Of a stretch of DNA of 44,035 bases, positions 18,517 to 24,709 are shown one piece after another (the stretch's first letter is position 1; every line of letters begins with the position of its first letter). This stretch comes from a virus. Position numbers and translations under genes: made by a program. The notes beneath the pieces are model-generated. The model searched no databases. It was not told where the DNA came from and saw nothing but the letters and a program-made list of their open reading frames with translations. The stretch is taken from IMG/VR virus record IMGVR_UViG_3300003885_000008, positions 1-44,035 of that record; one strand, given 5' to 3'.

Positions 18517-18948
18517 CTTTGATCTCCTTTCGTTAATTTATTCCCTGTAGGCAGGTTTCCCACCCCGCTCCAAACGGCAACTGAGCTATAAACCGGTAGC
18601 CTATGCCGGGCCTACCTCCCATCGGAGGCCGCTCTTTTATCATATACAACGCGACAACGATATCATTGTCGCATGATCAGACCTTGCGTAATATTCTCTG
18701 GTTTTGAGTGCGCCTCTCTCCCCAGCAGAATAACCACCAGGCTTTCGCCTCTACAGGGAAATTGTTATTCTTCCTGTTTTAAATTAACAGGGCATGTGGG
18801 TTTCCCCAACCAGGCTCGACCTCGCCTCTGCCATGGTGCCTAGAATGGTGCGTCTCGTTAAACACCAGCCTCGCCATGCCCTGTCCCCCCCCGCTGCCTT
18901 TACCTGCATTAGCGCTTTTGCAGGGAGTGTCTTACACGAGGAAACTGT
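18517..18948. other. 432-bp region without a clear gene, rich in inverted repeats
   Basis: The only long gap in the left early operon. It holds nested inverted repeats: TTCCCTGTAG (18541-18550) with CTACAGGGAA (18751-18760); ACAGGGCATG (18787-18796) with CATGCCCTGT (18875-18884); a 22-base near-perfect palindrome at 18651-18672; CCTGCA/TGCAGG at 18903-18924; and C8 at 18885-18892. Three short reverse-strand ORFs exist (for example 32 codons starting at 18877) but none has convincing coding features. It could be a structured RNA or a cluster of very small genes. Confidence 0.5.
18651..18672. promoter_or_regulatory. Near-perfect 22-bp palindrome (possible operator)
   Basis: GCGACAACGAT followed by ATCATTGTCGC forms a dyad with a single mismatched pair. 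Such a symmetric site in a non-coding stretch suits a dimeric DNA-binding protein, or a tight RNA hairpin if transcribed. No partner can be named. Confidence 0.4.
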
Positions 18949-19149
18949 TTACTCCACTATCATTCCTTCGGCGACTTCGGCATATTTATCCATTAAGTTA
19001 CCAAGAGCTTTCCGAGTGAGGAACTGATATTTCTTCCCGGCCTCAAGCTGGAACTCAATACCATCACCGACTATTTTACCGTCCTCCACTGTCACCCTCG
19101 TTCGGATTCCGTTACCGAAGCCACTGTTGATTACTGTTTTCTCGCTCAT
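18949..19149 (-). CDS. Hypothetical protein related in its start to the Gly-rich repeat protein
   Basis: A 66-residue protein: MSEKTVINSGFGNGIRTRVT, then a beta-rich middle and a helical end (KALGNLMDKYAEVAEG). The INSGFGNG phrase matches KINSGFGSG at the start of the repeat gene immediately upstream, which suggests that the two are partly duplicated. Function unknown. Confidence 0.6.
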   Translation of the reverse strand: MSEKTVINSGFGNGIRTRVTVEDGKIVGDGIEFQLEAGKKYQFLTRKALGNLMDKYAEVAEGMIVE

Positions 19150-19173
19150 AATTTTTTCTTATCAAATAAAAAA

Positions 19174-19446
19174 CTAACCGAAACCGGAACCGGAACCGGA
19201 ACCGGAACCGAAACCGGAACCGTCACCGAAACCGGAACCGGAACCGAAACCGGAACCGGAACCGAAACCGGAACCGTCACCGAAACCGTCACCGTTACTG
19301 TCACCGAAACCGTCACCGGAACCGAAACCGGAACCGTCACCGAAACCGGAACCGGAACCGAAACCGAAACCGGAACCGGAACCGTCACCGTTACTGTCAC
19401 CGAAACCGGAACCGGAACCGAAACCGGAATTTATTTTTCCTTCCAT
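19174..19446 (-). CDS. Gly/Ser/Phe/Asp-repeat protein encoded by a hexanucleotide repeat
   Basis: A 90-residue protein starting [20 protein letters not shown] and made almost entirely of SG, FG, DG and NG dipeptides. GAGGTG precedes ATG 19446, which overlaps the end of the upstream gene, so this frame is preferred over the Val/Thr/Pro/Ser frame (stop 19146). Each dipeptide is a GGT-x hexamer. The protein would be flexible, rather like FG-repeat or glycine-rich linkers; function unknown. Length is likely to vary between relatives through repeat slippage. Confidence 0.55.
   Translation of the reverse strand: MEGKINSGFGSGSGFGDSNGDGSGSGFGFGSGSGFGDGSGFGSGDGFGDSNGDGFGDGSGFGSGSGFGSGSGFGDGSGFGSGSGSGSGFG
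19177..19431. repeat. Hexanucleotide minisatellite (ACCGGA/ACCGAA/ACCGTC units)
   Basis: About 250 bases built from units of six: AACCGG, AACCGA and the variants ACCGTC and TTACTG, seen as accgga, accgaa and accgtc. The unit length keeps all frames of one strand open. The units occur in higher-order blocks (for example a shared block at 19261-19296 and 19351-19400), a sign of repeated unequal exchange or slippage. Confidence 0.9.
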
Positions 19447-19799
19447 TCTGCCACCTCATAAATATTCTTCTTGGCCTTTTCCGTAGTAGGGATTATCTCA
19501 ATAACACCCAAAACTTCATGTCCGTGAGTCACAACGGAAAACTTACATTGACTAGGGGTTTTAACCCCTTCTATGGCAATCTGTGACAACGATGATGCAC
19601 CTTTCCAGTACCATAACCGCCTGCAATCATCGAGGACCACCTTATCTCCGTCACGGTGTGTGACTTTACCAATAAACACTCCTGCGCTATAGGAGCGAAT
19701 GATGCAATTTTTGCTTCTGACGGTTGCAACATCCGTTGTTGAATCCTCTCCACTTAATTCCTTTGTCAATATTTTCTCGACTATCTTTGCTAAATCCAT
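19431..19799 (-). CDS. DUF6948-like small phage protein
   Basis: A 122-residue protein. The core from about residue 30 ([16 protein letters not shown], then [20 protein letters not shown]) matches a small family that I recall as DUF6948, found in phage early regions; the motif RRLWYW-GA-SLSQ is its hallmark. There is no known activity. The end of the gene contains the ribosome site of the repeat gene. Family assignment is from memory of the pattern and not from a search. Confidence 0.6.
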   Translation of the reverse strand: MDLAKIVEKILTKELSGEDSTTDVATVRSKNCIIRSYSAGVFIGKVTHRDGDKVVLDDCRRLWYWKGASSLSQIAIEGVKTPSQCKFSVVTHGHEVLGVIEIIPTTEKAKKNIYEVAEWKEK

Positions 19800-19999
19800 G
19801 ACTTTCCTTTCTCAGTTCGGGTTAATCTCGCAGATAGCTCCTGCGCCATCTGCCTTTGCATGCTTTCCAACTCGCCCAGCATAAACTCCTGCTCCTCAAG
19901 CGGCTCCGGCAGGCAGGATATTTCCCTGCCCACCGCTTTCAACCCAGTCATTAACGAGCTGGTTGTCTGATTTCTTAACGTCTCCGACAAATCAGTCAT
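19790..19999 (-). CDS. Hypothetical helical protein
   Basis: A 69-residue protein from ATG 19999, which has GAGG upstream and overlaps the previous gene's end; the longer form to 20038 lacks a good site. Met/Gln/Glu-rich helices (EEQEFMLGELESMQRQMAQE) suggest a small coiled-coil. Unknown role. Confidence 0.5.
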   Translation of the reverse strand: MTDLSETLRNQTTSSLMTGLKAVGREISCLPEPLEEQEFMLGELESMQRQMAQELSARLTRTEKGKSWI

Positions 20000-20192
20000 C
20001 TTCCTCAGACCTCTTCCCGTTGGAAATCCCTTCTTCATAGAATTCCGTCAGGCACTTTCCGCACGGATATACCGTTAACGTTCCGCTCAAGCCGGAAACC
20101 TTCAACTCCTGCCCGCACTTCTGACAGATCACCATTTCACTCTTGGCGGGTAGTTGGCCTTTGTTCTCTACCGGTTCATAGGAGGCTGGCAC
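19992..20192 (-). CDS. Small zinc-ribbon protein
   Basis: Contains CQKCGQ and YPCGKCLTEF, two CxxC knuckles about 20 residues apart, a standard zinc ribbon. The 66-residue form uses GTG 20192; an internal ATG at 20135 (MVICQKCG) with AAGAG upstream would give 47 residues. The C-terminus is acidic. Probably a nucleic-acid- or protein-binding accessory; unknown. Confidence 0.55.
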   Translation of the reverse strand: MPASYEPVENKGQLPAKSEMVICQKCGQELKVSGLSGTLTVYPCGKCLTEFYEEGISNGKRSEEDD

Positions 20193-20362
20193 GGTTTACT
20201 TTCACAGTAAATTGGCAAGTGTTCTTCACAATAACCCTTATCTTTACTTATAAAACGACCACAGACAGGACAATGGTTCGTATTGGAACAAGAACAAGAA
20301 ACGTCGTATTCTCCACCATCCCAAAATTGAGTACGCGGACAATTGTGGCTATGTTTTTCCAT
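20168..20362 (-). CDS. Small Cys/His-rich protein
   Basis: A 64-residue protein with CSCSNTNHCPVCGRF (about residues 23-37) and further Cys/His toward the end (YCEEHLPIYC), consistent with one or two zinc sites. Its ATG touches the final codons of the SSB gene, so it is co-translated with SSB. Function unknown. Confidence 0.6.
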   Translation of the reverse strand: MEKHSHNCPRTQFWDGGEYDVSCSCSNTNHCPVCGRFISKDKGYCEEHLPIYCESKPCQPPMNR

Positions 20363-20754
20363 TAGAAAGGGATTTCCTCGTCATTAGCCGGAGCTTCATA
20401 CCGCTCATCCTGCTTGTTTGGGTCTCTCGTAACACCCACCATCCAGAAATCAGCGGTAACGGAGTGCTTCGATTTTTTCACGCCGTCCTTTTCCCATTGT
20501 TGCAGATCGAGACGGCCTTTGATCGTCACCGGGCTTCCCTTCCGTAAACTCTCAACCGCTTTTTCCCCGCTGGCTCCCCAGATATTCACGTCTATAAACA
20601 TTGTTTTTCCGTCTACCCAGTTACCGGTACTGTCTTTGTACCGGCTTCCAACCGCCAGACCGAAAGCGCAGATCGCTTGTCCGCTGGTTGTGTGACGCAA
20701 TTCGCAATCCCTTGTGAGGTGTCCCGCAAGTACCACTATATTCAAACTAGGCAT
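20362..20754 (-). CDS. ssb: Single-stranded DNA-binding protein
   Basis: A 130-residue OB-fold SSB: NIVVLAGHLTRDCELRHT at the start, then FGLAVGSRYKD, TMFIDVNIWGASGEKAVE and LRKGSPVTIKGRLDLQQWEK. It ends with the acidic tip DEEIPF through which bacterial SSBs recruit partner proteins. The tetramer coats single strands in replication and recombination. The gene overlaps the Erf gene, a usual pair because Erf-type proteins work on SSB-coated DNA. Confidence 0.95.
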   Translation of the reverse strand: MPSLNIVVLAGHLTRDCELRHTTSGQAICAFGLAVGSRYKDSTGNWVDGKTMFIDVNIWGASGEKAVESLRKGSPVTIKGRLDLQQWEKDGVKKSKHSVTADFWMVGVTRDPNKQDERYEAPANDEEIPF

Positions 20755-21526
20755 GATTTCCTCCTTCTCCCATTATCGGCGGCGCTCCCTCTCCAAGATA
20801 TTCGTTTGCCTCCTCGGGCCCCATGCCAGGAACGTTATTTTCCGGGGCTGAGGGAGGCTGGTTGTCGATTTTCTTTTTCAATTCGTTTTTAAAGACGACG
20901 AACGCTTTAAAATAGTCGCCATAGCGTTCTAAATGCGAATAAGCTTTCACTTCCTTGGAGTACTTGATCCAGGCGTTCTTGAAATGTTGCTCGTGGCTCT
21001 TACTCGCCTCCTCCAGACGGTTACGGTAGCTTATAAAGACCTCGGCAAGTGAATCTGTGGCATCCTGGTGGGGGGCTTTGCCTGTGGTCCTAGTTTGTGT
21101 AGGCTTCCGGGTTTTGTTTTCACCGGATTCATTAAGCCCGCTCCCTCCGTTGCCATCGTCATCCTCAGGACAGACACCGACTAAAGCAGATAAAGCCTGC
21201 CTCCTGGCGTAGGTTATGGCCGACCCCATAGCTTGCGGATCGTTTTTGACCGGATTAAGAATGATCTCACTTTTTATCCATTGGGTTGATTCATGGAGGA
21301 GGACCGTTTCAAGGGCCATCTTGCCGTCACCCAGATTTTTGAGTGGCTGAAGAACCGCCAGTTTATTTGAGCTTAAGGCCTCACGGCAAGCATCCCAGAC
21401 ACCGGCCAGGTCTGCATATTTTGAATGATGAAAAGGGTTATTCTTATCTTTGCTAGCCTTTTTTATATCGCCTTGAGCTTTTACGATCGCAACCGCTATT
21501 AAATCTATTTTTTCCGATGTTTCCAT
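20747..21526 (-). CDS. erf: Erf-family single-strand annealing protein
   Basis: A 259-residue protein. The core (residues 5-125) has the Erf pattern: KIDLIAVAIVKAQGDIKKA, NPFHHSKYADLAGVWDACRE, LLHESTQWIKSEIIL and AMGSAITYARRQALSALVGV, ending in an acidic DDDGN. The C-terminal part is a linker plus helices. Erf proteins pair complementary single strands; in P22 this circularises the infecting genome, which suits a circularly permuted genome. GAGGTG precedes ATG 21526. Confidence 0.92.
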   Translation of the reverse strand: METSEKIDLIAVAIVKAQGDIKKASKDKNNPFHHSKYADLAGVWDACREALSSNKLAVLQPLKNLGDGKMALETVLLHESTQWIKSEIILNPVKNDPQAMGSAITYARRQALSALVGVCPEDDDGNGGSGLNESGENKTRKPTQTRTTGKAPHQDATDSLAEVFISYRNRLEEASKSHEQHFKNAWIKYSKEVKAYSHLERYGDYFKAFVVFKNELKKKIDNQPPSAPENNVPGMGPEEANEYLGEGAPPIMGEGGNHA

Positions 21527-21529
21527 TAA

Positions 21530-21796
21530 TCACCTCGTTTCTAAGCAACCCCCTATTAGTCCCTTATGCGCATTCAGGGACAGAGCCGGGGGTGGGGCCT
21601 CATTCTTGTTTTCTTCCATCATTCGTTTGATAACTAAGTGTTCAAAATATTTAACCCAGCAATTACTGTAAGAATTGTCGCATTTGTCTGAGTCGCAAAT
21701 ACTGGCGGCAGTGGGACTATTGAATGTATCCATTGGACAACTACCGGTTATTTCCGCAATATAGTCTCCCATAAGCTGAGTTAATTTATTTGTCAT
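21530..21796 (-). CDS. Hypothetical Cys-containing protein
   Basis: An 88-residue protein. Cys residues at SCPMD, SICDSDKCDNSYSNCW could bind metal. It is placed four bases before the Erf start and overlaps the upstream gene's stop. No known family recognised. Confidence 0.55.
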   Translation of the reverse strand: MTNKLTQLMGDYIAEITGSCPMDTFNSPTAASICDSDKCDNSYSNCWVKYFEHLVIKRMMEENKNEAPPPALSLNAHKGLIGGCLETR

Positions 21797-22068
21797 TTAC
21801 CACTTCTATCCCGCCATTCCTGAAGGTTGTTGGCCCATTTATCCAGTTCACCGTCAAAGATTACTTCGCAGACAGCGGTGTCGTCAGGAGCTTCGGAACC
21901 GTGATATAGATCATTAAGCGGGCACTTTGAGCACCCACGCTTACACACCTTAGCCAAGACTTCCATCGCTCCTATAATCTCGTCAAGCTCCTGGTTGGGA
22001 TCCCCGGTGGTCTCTGGCGGGAGGAACTGGCTGAATCCTTCGAGCGGGTCTGTCTGGGCGTTACTCAC
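21793..22068 (-). CDS. Hypothetical protein with Cys cluster
   Basis: A 91-residue protein from GTG 22068 (CCGGAG upstream). CKRGCSKCPLNDLYHG and a later Cys resemble the small Cys cluster seen in the next gene (CDSDKCDNSYSNC), so the two may be related. The operon position points to an early accessory role, unknown. Confidence 0.5.
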   Translation of the reverse strand: MSNAQTDPLEGFSQFLPPETTGDPNQELDEIIGAMEVLAKVCKRGCSKCPLNDLYHGSEAPDDTAVCEVIFDGELDKWANNLQEWRDRSGK

Positions 22069-22924
22069 TATTAATCTCCGGCAACAATTCCCAGATTGCC
22101 TTGATAACGCCTTTGTTCTCTTTCCAATATTTTAAGGCATTAATATTCATCTCAGATATTTTTTCATCTGAGAACCCAAACCATTCATCTGGTGTGTGAT
22201 ATTCACAGCCTATTCGGATGTTATTCTTTTGTATATAAGCCGTCCATTTCCCGGAATGGAAAGTTTTCAGGTTGACCTTGCTCAGGTCGGCGTTACGCAG
22301 GTTGGCGTAACTCAGGTCGGCGTAACTCAGGTTGGCGTAACTCAGGTCGGCGTTACTCAGGTCGGCGTTACGCAGGTCGGCGTTACGCAGGTTGGCGTAA
22401 CGCAGGTTGGCGTTACTCAGGTCGGCGTTACGCAGGTCGGCGTAACTCAGGTTGGCGTAACTCAGGTCGGCGTTAATCAGGTTGACCTTGCTCAGGTCGG
22501 CGTTACGCAGGTCGGCGTAACTCAGGTCGGCGTAACTCAGGTCGGCGTTACTCAGGTCGGCGTAACTCAGGTTGGCGTAACTCAGGTCGGCGTAACTCAG
22601 GTCGGCGTAACTCAGGTCGGCGTAACGCAGGTTGGCGTAACTCAGGTCGGCGTTACTCAGGTTGGCGTTACTCAGGTCGGCGTTACTCAGGTTGGCGTTA
22701 CTCAGGTCGGCGTTACGCAGGTCGGCGTTACGCAGGTTGGCGTAACTCAGGTCGGCGTAACGCAGGTTGGCGTAACTCAGGTCGGCGTTACTCAGGTTGG
22801 CGTTACTCAGGTCGGCGTTACGCAGGTCGGCGTTACTCAGGTTGGCCCGGCAACCATTTTCCTTACCATTTTCCCATTTTTTATGATCTTCCAGTATCTT
22901 TTTTATATTAAGGTTGTTATCCAT
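22061..22924 (-). CDS. Pentapeptide-repeat protein
   Basis: A 287-residue protein. After a 27-residue start (MDNNLNIKKILEDHKKWENG), about 40 consecutive pentapeptides of the A(D/N)LSN, A(D/N)LSY, A(D/N)LRN type run to near residue 215. They form a right-handed quadrilateral beta-helix. The C-terminal 65 residues (TAYIQKNNIRIGCEYH and onward) match the tail often attached to such repeats. Relatives include DNA-mimicking gyrase protectors, but many have no known role. GGAGGA precedes the ATG. The last bases overlap the next gene. Confidence 0.9.
   Translation of the reverse strand: MDNNLNIKKILEDHKKWENGKENGCRANLSNADLRNADLSNANLSNADLSYANLRYADLSYANLRNADLRNADLSNANLSNADLSNANLSNADLSYANLRYADLSYADLSYADLSYANLSYADLSNADLSYADLSYADLRNADLSKVNLINADLSYANLSYADLRNADLSNANLRYANLRNADLRNADLSNADLSYANLSYADLSYANLRNADLSKVNLKTFHSGKWTAYIQKNNIRIGCEYHTPDEWFGFSDEKISEMNINALKYWKENKGVIKAIWELLPEINSE
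22268..22850. repeat. Tandem 15-bp repeat array inside the pentapeptide gene
   Basis: Almost every unit is CAGGT(C/T)GGCGT(A/T)A(C)(T/G), with few variable positions, so the DNA itself is a near-uniform minisatellite of about 39 units. Most pentapeptide genes are far less uniform at DNA level, which implies recent expansion or homogenisation. As a by-product the opposite strand is also open across the whole array. Confidence 0.9.
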
Positions 22925-22969
22925 GTTTAATTTTCCTCCTCCCGAAATAAGTTATTCATTTCGTCACCA

Positions 22970-22998
22970 GCACTTCTGCAAGGAACTTTAAGAAGTGC
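22970..22998 (-). promoter_or_regulatory. 8-bp stem-loop before the pentapeptide gene
   Basis: GCACTTCT (22970-22977) pairs perfectly with AGAAGTGC (22991-22998). It lies between the DUF1828-like gene and the ribosome site of the pentapeptide gene. No T-run follows on either strand, so it is more likely an mRNA processing or stability element than a terminator. Confidence 0.4.
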
Positions 22999-23002
22999 CC
23001 CA

Positions 23003-23368
23003 TTAATAAATTCCCCCAATCTGAATAACCGCCACGATCATCTTATTTAGGCTCTCGTGAAATTTATCCTTAGAACAGATGATCTTCAACTTATTACCGG
23101 CAATTGCAATGCCTGTGTTGTCCAGTAATTTACTCAGACTCCATTGCAGGGACGTAAAATCGACTCCCCTTTGAACTGCATCGGTGATCGAAAATCCATC
23201 ATCGGTGATCAATAACCGGTTATCTTCCACCGGTCTGACATAAAGCTCCAGGTAATCGTTATGCCGATCCAGAAAAGGGAAGCAGATCGAGTAAAACTCC
23301 CCTTCCTGTTGGATTTTGGTGTGGGTTCTGAGCTGCTGGAAATATTCCGACATGAGGTTGTCTATCAT
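23003..23368 (-). CDS. DUF1828-like protein, first gene of the left early operon
   Basis: A 121-residue protein. CFPFLDRHNDYLELYVRPVE, LLITDDGFSITD and the later helices fit the DUF1828 pattern (a conserved FLDRHND and a TDDG motif); the family has no proven activity and is sometimes linked to defence or toxin-antitoxin settings. AAGGAT precedes the ATG, 65 bases downstream of the start of a strong promoter. As the first gene it would be made earliest. Confidence 0.65.
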   Translation of the reverse strand: MIDNLMSEYFQQLRTHTKIQQEGEFYSICFPFLDRHNDYLELYVRPVEDNRLLITDDGFSITDAVQRGVDFTSLQWSLSKLLDNTGIAIAGNKLKIICSKDKFHESLNKMIVAVIQIGGIY

Positions 23369-23432
23369 AATTTATCCTTTGTTGCATTAATCAAACTCAC
23401 ATTCTCCTTTTTCATTCCCAACCGACAACCTG

Positions 23433-23461
23433 AGTATAAACCGGGAAAATTAGTTTGTCAA
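23433..23461 (-). promoter_or_regulatory. Strong sigma-70-type promoter for the left early operon
   Basis: On the minus strand: TTGACA (23461-23456), 17-base spacer, TATACT (23438-23433). Both boxes are near consensus. Reading leads directly to the gene at 23368. CAGGTT lies immediately beyond the -10 (23432-23427). Confidence 0.85.
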
Positions 23462-23469
23462 CAAAAACA

Positions 23470-23498
23470 TTGACAGAAAATAAAATAAAATGTATGCT
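23470..23498 (+). promoter_or_regulatory. Strong sigma-70-type promoter for the replication operon
   Basis: TTGACA (23470-23475), 17-base AT-rich spacer, TATGCT (23493-23498), leading to the ATG at 23534. Its -35 is 8 bases from the -35 of the opposing promoter, so the two promoters are back to back. CAGGTT (23504-23509) lies near the expected transcription start, mirroring the copy at the left promoter. Confidence 0.85.
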
Positions 23499-23533
23499 TA
23501 TGGCAGGTTAACCATTTAATAGGGAGAAAATAT

Positions 23534-23722
23534 ATGGTGAGTTTTACGACAACCGGTGTTTCAGATGAGCAGCTAAAGAAGATAGACAAGTTTGTGGATA
23601 AAGGAGATTCAGATAGGAGCAAGACGGTGAGAAGCATCATGGAGCTCGCCGCACAATTTCCTTCACCTGATGAAGCAAGATTGTGCCTCAGAGAGGGTCT
23701 TAAGAAAGATTTAAGGAAATGA
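23534..23722 (+). CDS. Ribbon-helix-helix-like regulator
   Basis: A 62-residue protein. VSFTTTGVSDEQLKKIDKFV and DRSKTVRSIMELAAQF fit the strand-helix-helix pattern of Arc/MetJ/CopG regulators (strand residues 2-7, helix A 10-21, helix B 29-42 beginning with the usual S/R). It is the first gene from the right early promoter with AGGGAGA ahead of the ATG, so it could repress the divergent pair of promoters; the paired CAGGTT sites are candidate targets. Confidence 0.65.
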   Translation: MVSFTTTGVSDEQLKKIDKFVDKGDSDRSKTVRSIMELAAQFPSPDEARLCLREGLKKDLRK

Positions 23723-23725
23723 CCG

Positions 23726-24091
23726 ATGGGAAAGCTCCCGGCCTTCTTATTTTATCCAAGCGATTGGACCCGTGACTTAGAGGAACATTCGTTCGAAATC
23801 CGGGGTGTTTGGATAACTCTGCTGTGTGTGCTTTGGTGGTCAGATGAAAAGGGGGTTTTGGTTAAAACTTTACCCAAAATTGCCAAACTTTTGCACGTTC
23901 GAACCGAGAAAGCGCACAAACTGGTGCAATATCTGCAAAAAGAGAACATTGCAGATATCCCCACGGATTTGGCACGAATTGACAAAAATACGCTTATAAC
24001 TATCAGATCGAGAAGGATGGTAAGTGACGAAAAGAAAAGGGAAAGCGATAGAAAGAGGAAGGAGAAGCAACGTAGAAATGTCACGGACTAG
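23726..24091 (+). CDS. Replisome-organiser N-terminal-like protein (DUF1376-like)
   Basis: A 121-residue protein. LPAFLFYPSDWTRDLEEHSF, GVWITLLCVLWWSDEKGVL and the winged-helix-like remainder resemble the N-terminal domain of DUF1376-type phage replication proteins. The end (RRMVSDEKKRESDRKRKEKQ) is the basic segment that normally leads into a linker and a second domain, but here a TAG at 24089-24091 ends the frame. The missing C-terminal type of domain is found in the same frame 213 bases later (24305). It would bind the origin and recruit helicase loading. Confidence 0.6.
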   Translation: MGKLPAFLFYPSDWTRDLEEHSFEIRGVWITLLCVLWWSDEKGVLVKTLPKIAKLLHVRTEKAHKLVQYLQKENIADIPTDLARIDKNTLITIRSRRMVSDEKKRESDRKRKEKQRRNVTD

Positions 24092-24151
24092 TCACAGCAA
24101 TGTCACGGTGTTTTTTAAGACTAAAAAAGCTTTTTGTCACGCTCTTGTCAC
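24080..24151. other. Candidate replication origin: five GTCAC iterons in helical phase
   Basis: GTCAC occurs at 24080, 24091, 24102, 24136 and 24147: steps of 11, 11, 34 and 11 bases, so all five face the same side of the helix. Between the two clusters lies an A/T-rich stretch with the palindrome AAAAAGCTTTTT (24124-24135). The array sits between two replication-protein genes, as in lambdoid origins. This is inference from spacing and location. Confidence 0.55.
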
Positions 24152-24157
24152 AACGCT

Positions 24158-24186
24158 CTTCATCTTCATCTTCATCTTCATCTTCA
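24158..24186 (+). repeat. (CTTCAT)n microsatellite
   Basis: Four complete CTTCAT units plus a partial one directly follow the GTCAC array, in the same intergenic stretch. It may mark a former linker sequence of a once-continuous replication gene or simply slippage. Confidence 0.8.
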
Positions 24187-24304
24187 GTTACAGTTTCAAG
24201 TAATAAAGAGGGAAGGGCTTCATGACCAGCCCTCGAAATTGAGTACAATTTCTCACCCGTCTAGTGACATTTCGGGAAATATCACGGCGGTTGAAAGGAA
24301 AAAA

Positions 24305-24709
24305 ATGACAAAAATTCTCACAAACAAAATCGTGATGATAATCCCCTTAAAAGAGGGATATTCAGATTGCCCTATCTACGACTCGATGGTGGAAACCTGG
24401 CAGAGAAGTTATCCGGGTATCTACGTGTGGGGTGAACTGGTTAAGTTACGGGATTGGAATGACAGACAGCCACAGGGGAGGAGGACAACTCCGGCCAGGA
24501 TTGGGTATTATATAGCGGATTGGCTGCGGAGAGCGGAGGAACGATTGATAGATGAAGACCACTTGTGTAAAAGTTGTGGAGACAAAACAGAGATTAAACA
24601 GCTTGGCTTATGCTTCAGATGCTATAAAAAACAACTTAAACGGGGTGAAAAGGCTCTTGTAAGCAAAGGTGAACTGTGTAAGGAAGGTTTTTTAAAGGAG
24701 AAATCATGA
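24305..24709 (+). CDS. Replisome-organiser C-terminal-like domain fused to a zinc ribbon
   Basis: A 134-residue protein from ATG 24305 (AAGGAAAA upstream); the longer frame back to TTG 24134 runs through microsatellite sequence and is not favoured. Residues 10-77 (IIPLKEG; MVETWQRSYPGIYVWGELVK; PARIGYYIADWLRRAEE) match the C-terminal domain found in phage replication proteins, with the usual YP-x-V-x-x-EL and FI-x-x-WL-x-RA pattern. A Cys-rich ribbon follows (LCKSCGDKT; LCFRCYKKQ). It probably works with the preceding gene in helicase recruitment. Confidence 0.6.
   Translation: MTKILTNKIVMIIPLKEGYSDCPIYDSMVETWQRSYPGIYVWGELVKLRDWNDRQPQGRRTTPARIGYYIADWLRRAEERLIDEDHLCKSCGDKTEIKQLGLCFRCYKKQLKRGEKALVSKGELCKEGFLKEKS

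Noticed and set aside
18565-18600. tRNA-like D-arm (minus strand TAGCTCAGTTG with GCTC/GAGC stem)
   Set aside because: The anticodon loop lacks the usual U33 pattern, no T-arm is found, and the acceptor strands do not pair. Not a tRNA.
19146-19400. Open frame of Val-Thr-Pro-Ser repeats
   Set aside because: It is an alternative frame of the hexanucleotide repeat with no ribosome site; the Gly-rich frame starts with a strong site.
22268-22850. Direct repeats resembling a CRISPR array
   Set aside because: Units are contiguous 15-mers inside a gene with no spacers; no cas genes are present.
22196-22930. 244-codon plus-strand frame of TQVGV repeats
   Set aside because: It is antisense to the pentapeptide gene and open only because the 15-bp unit has no stop in that frame.
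24134-24304. N-terminal extension of the 24305 gene from TTG 24134
   Set aside because: It runs through the (CTTCAT)n microsatellite and iteron region; ATG 24305 has a good ribosome site.
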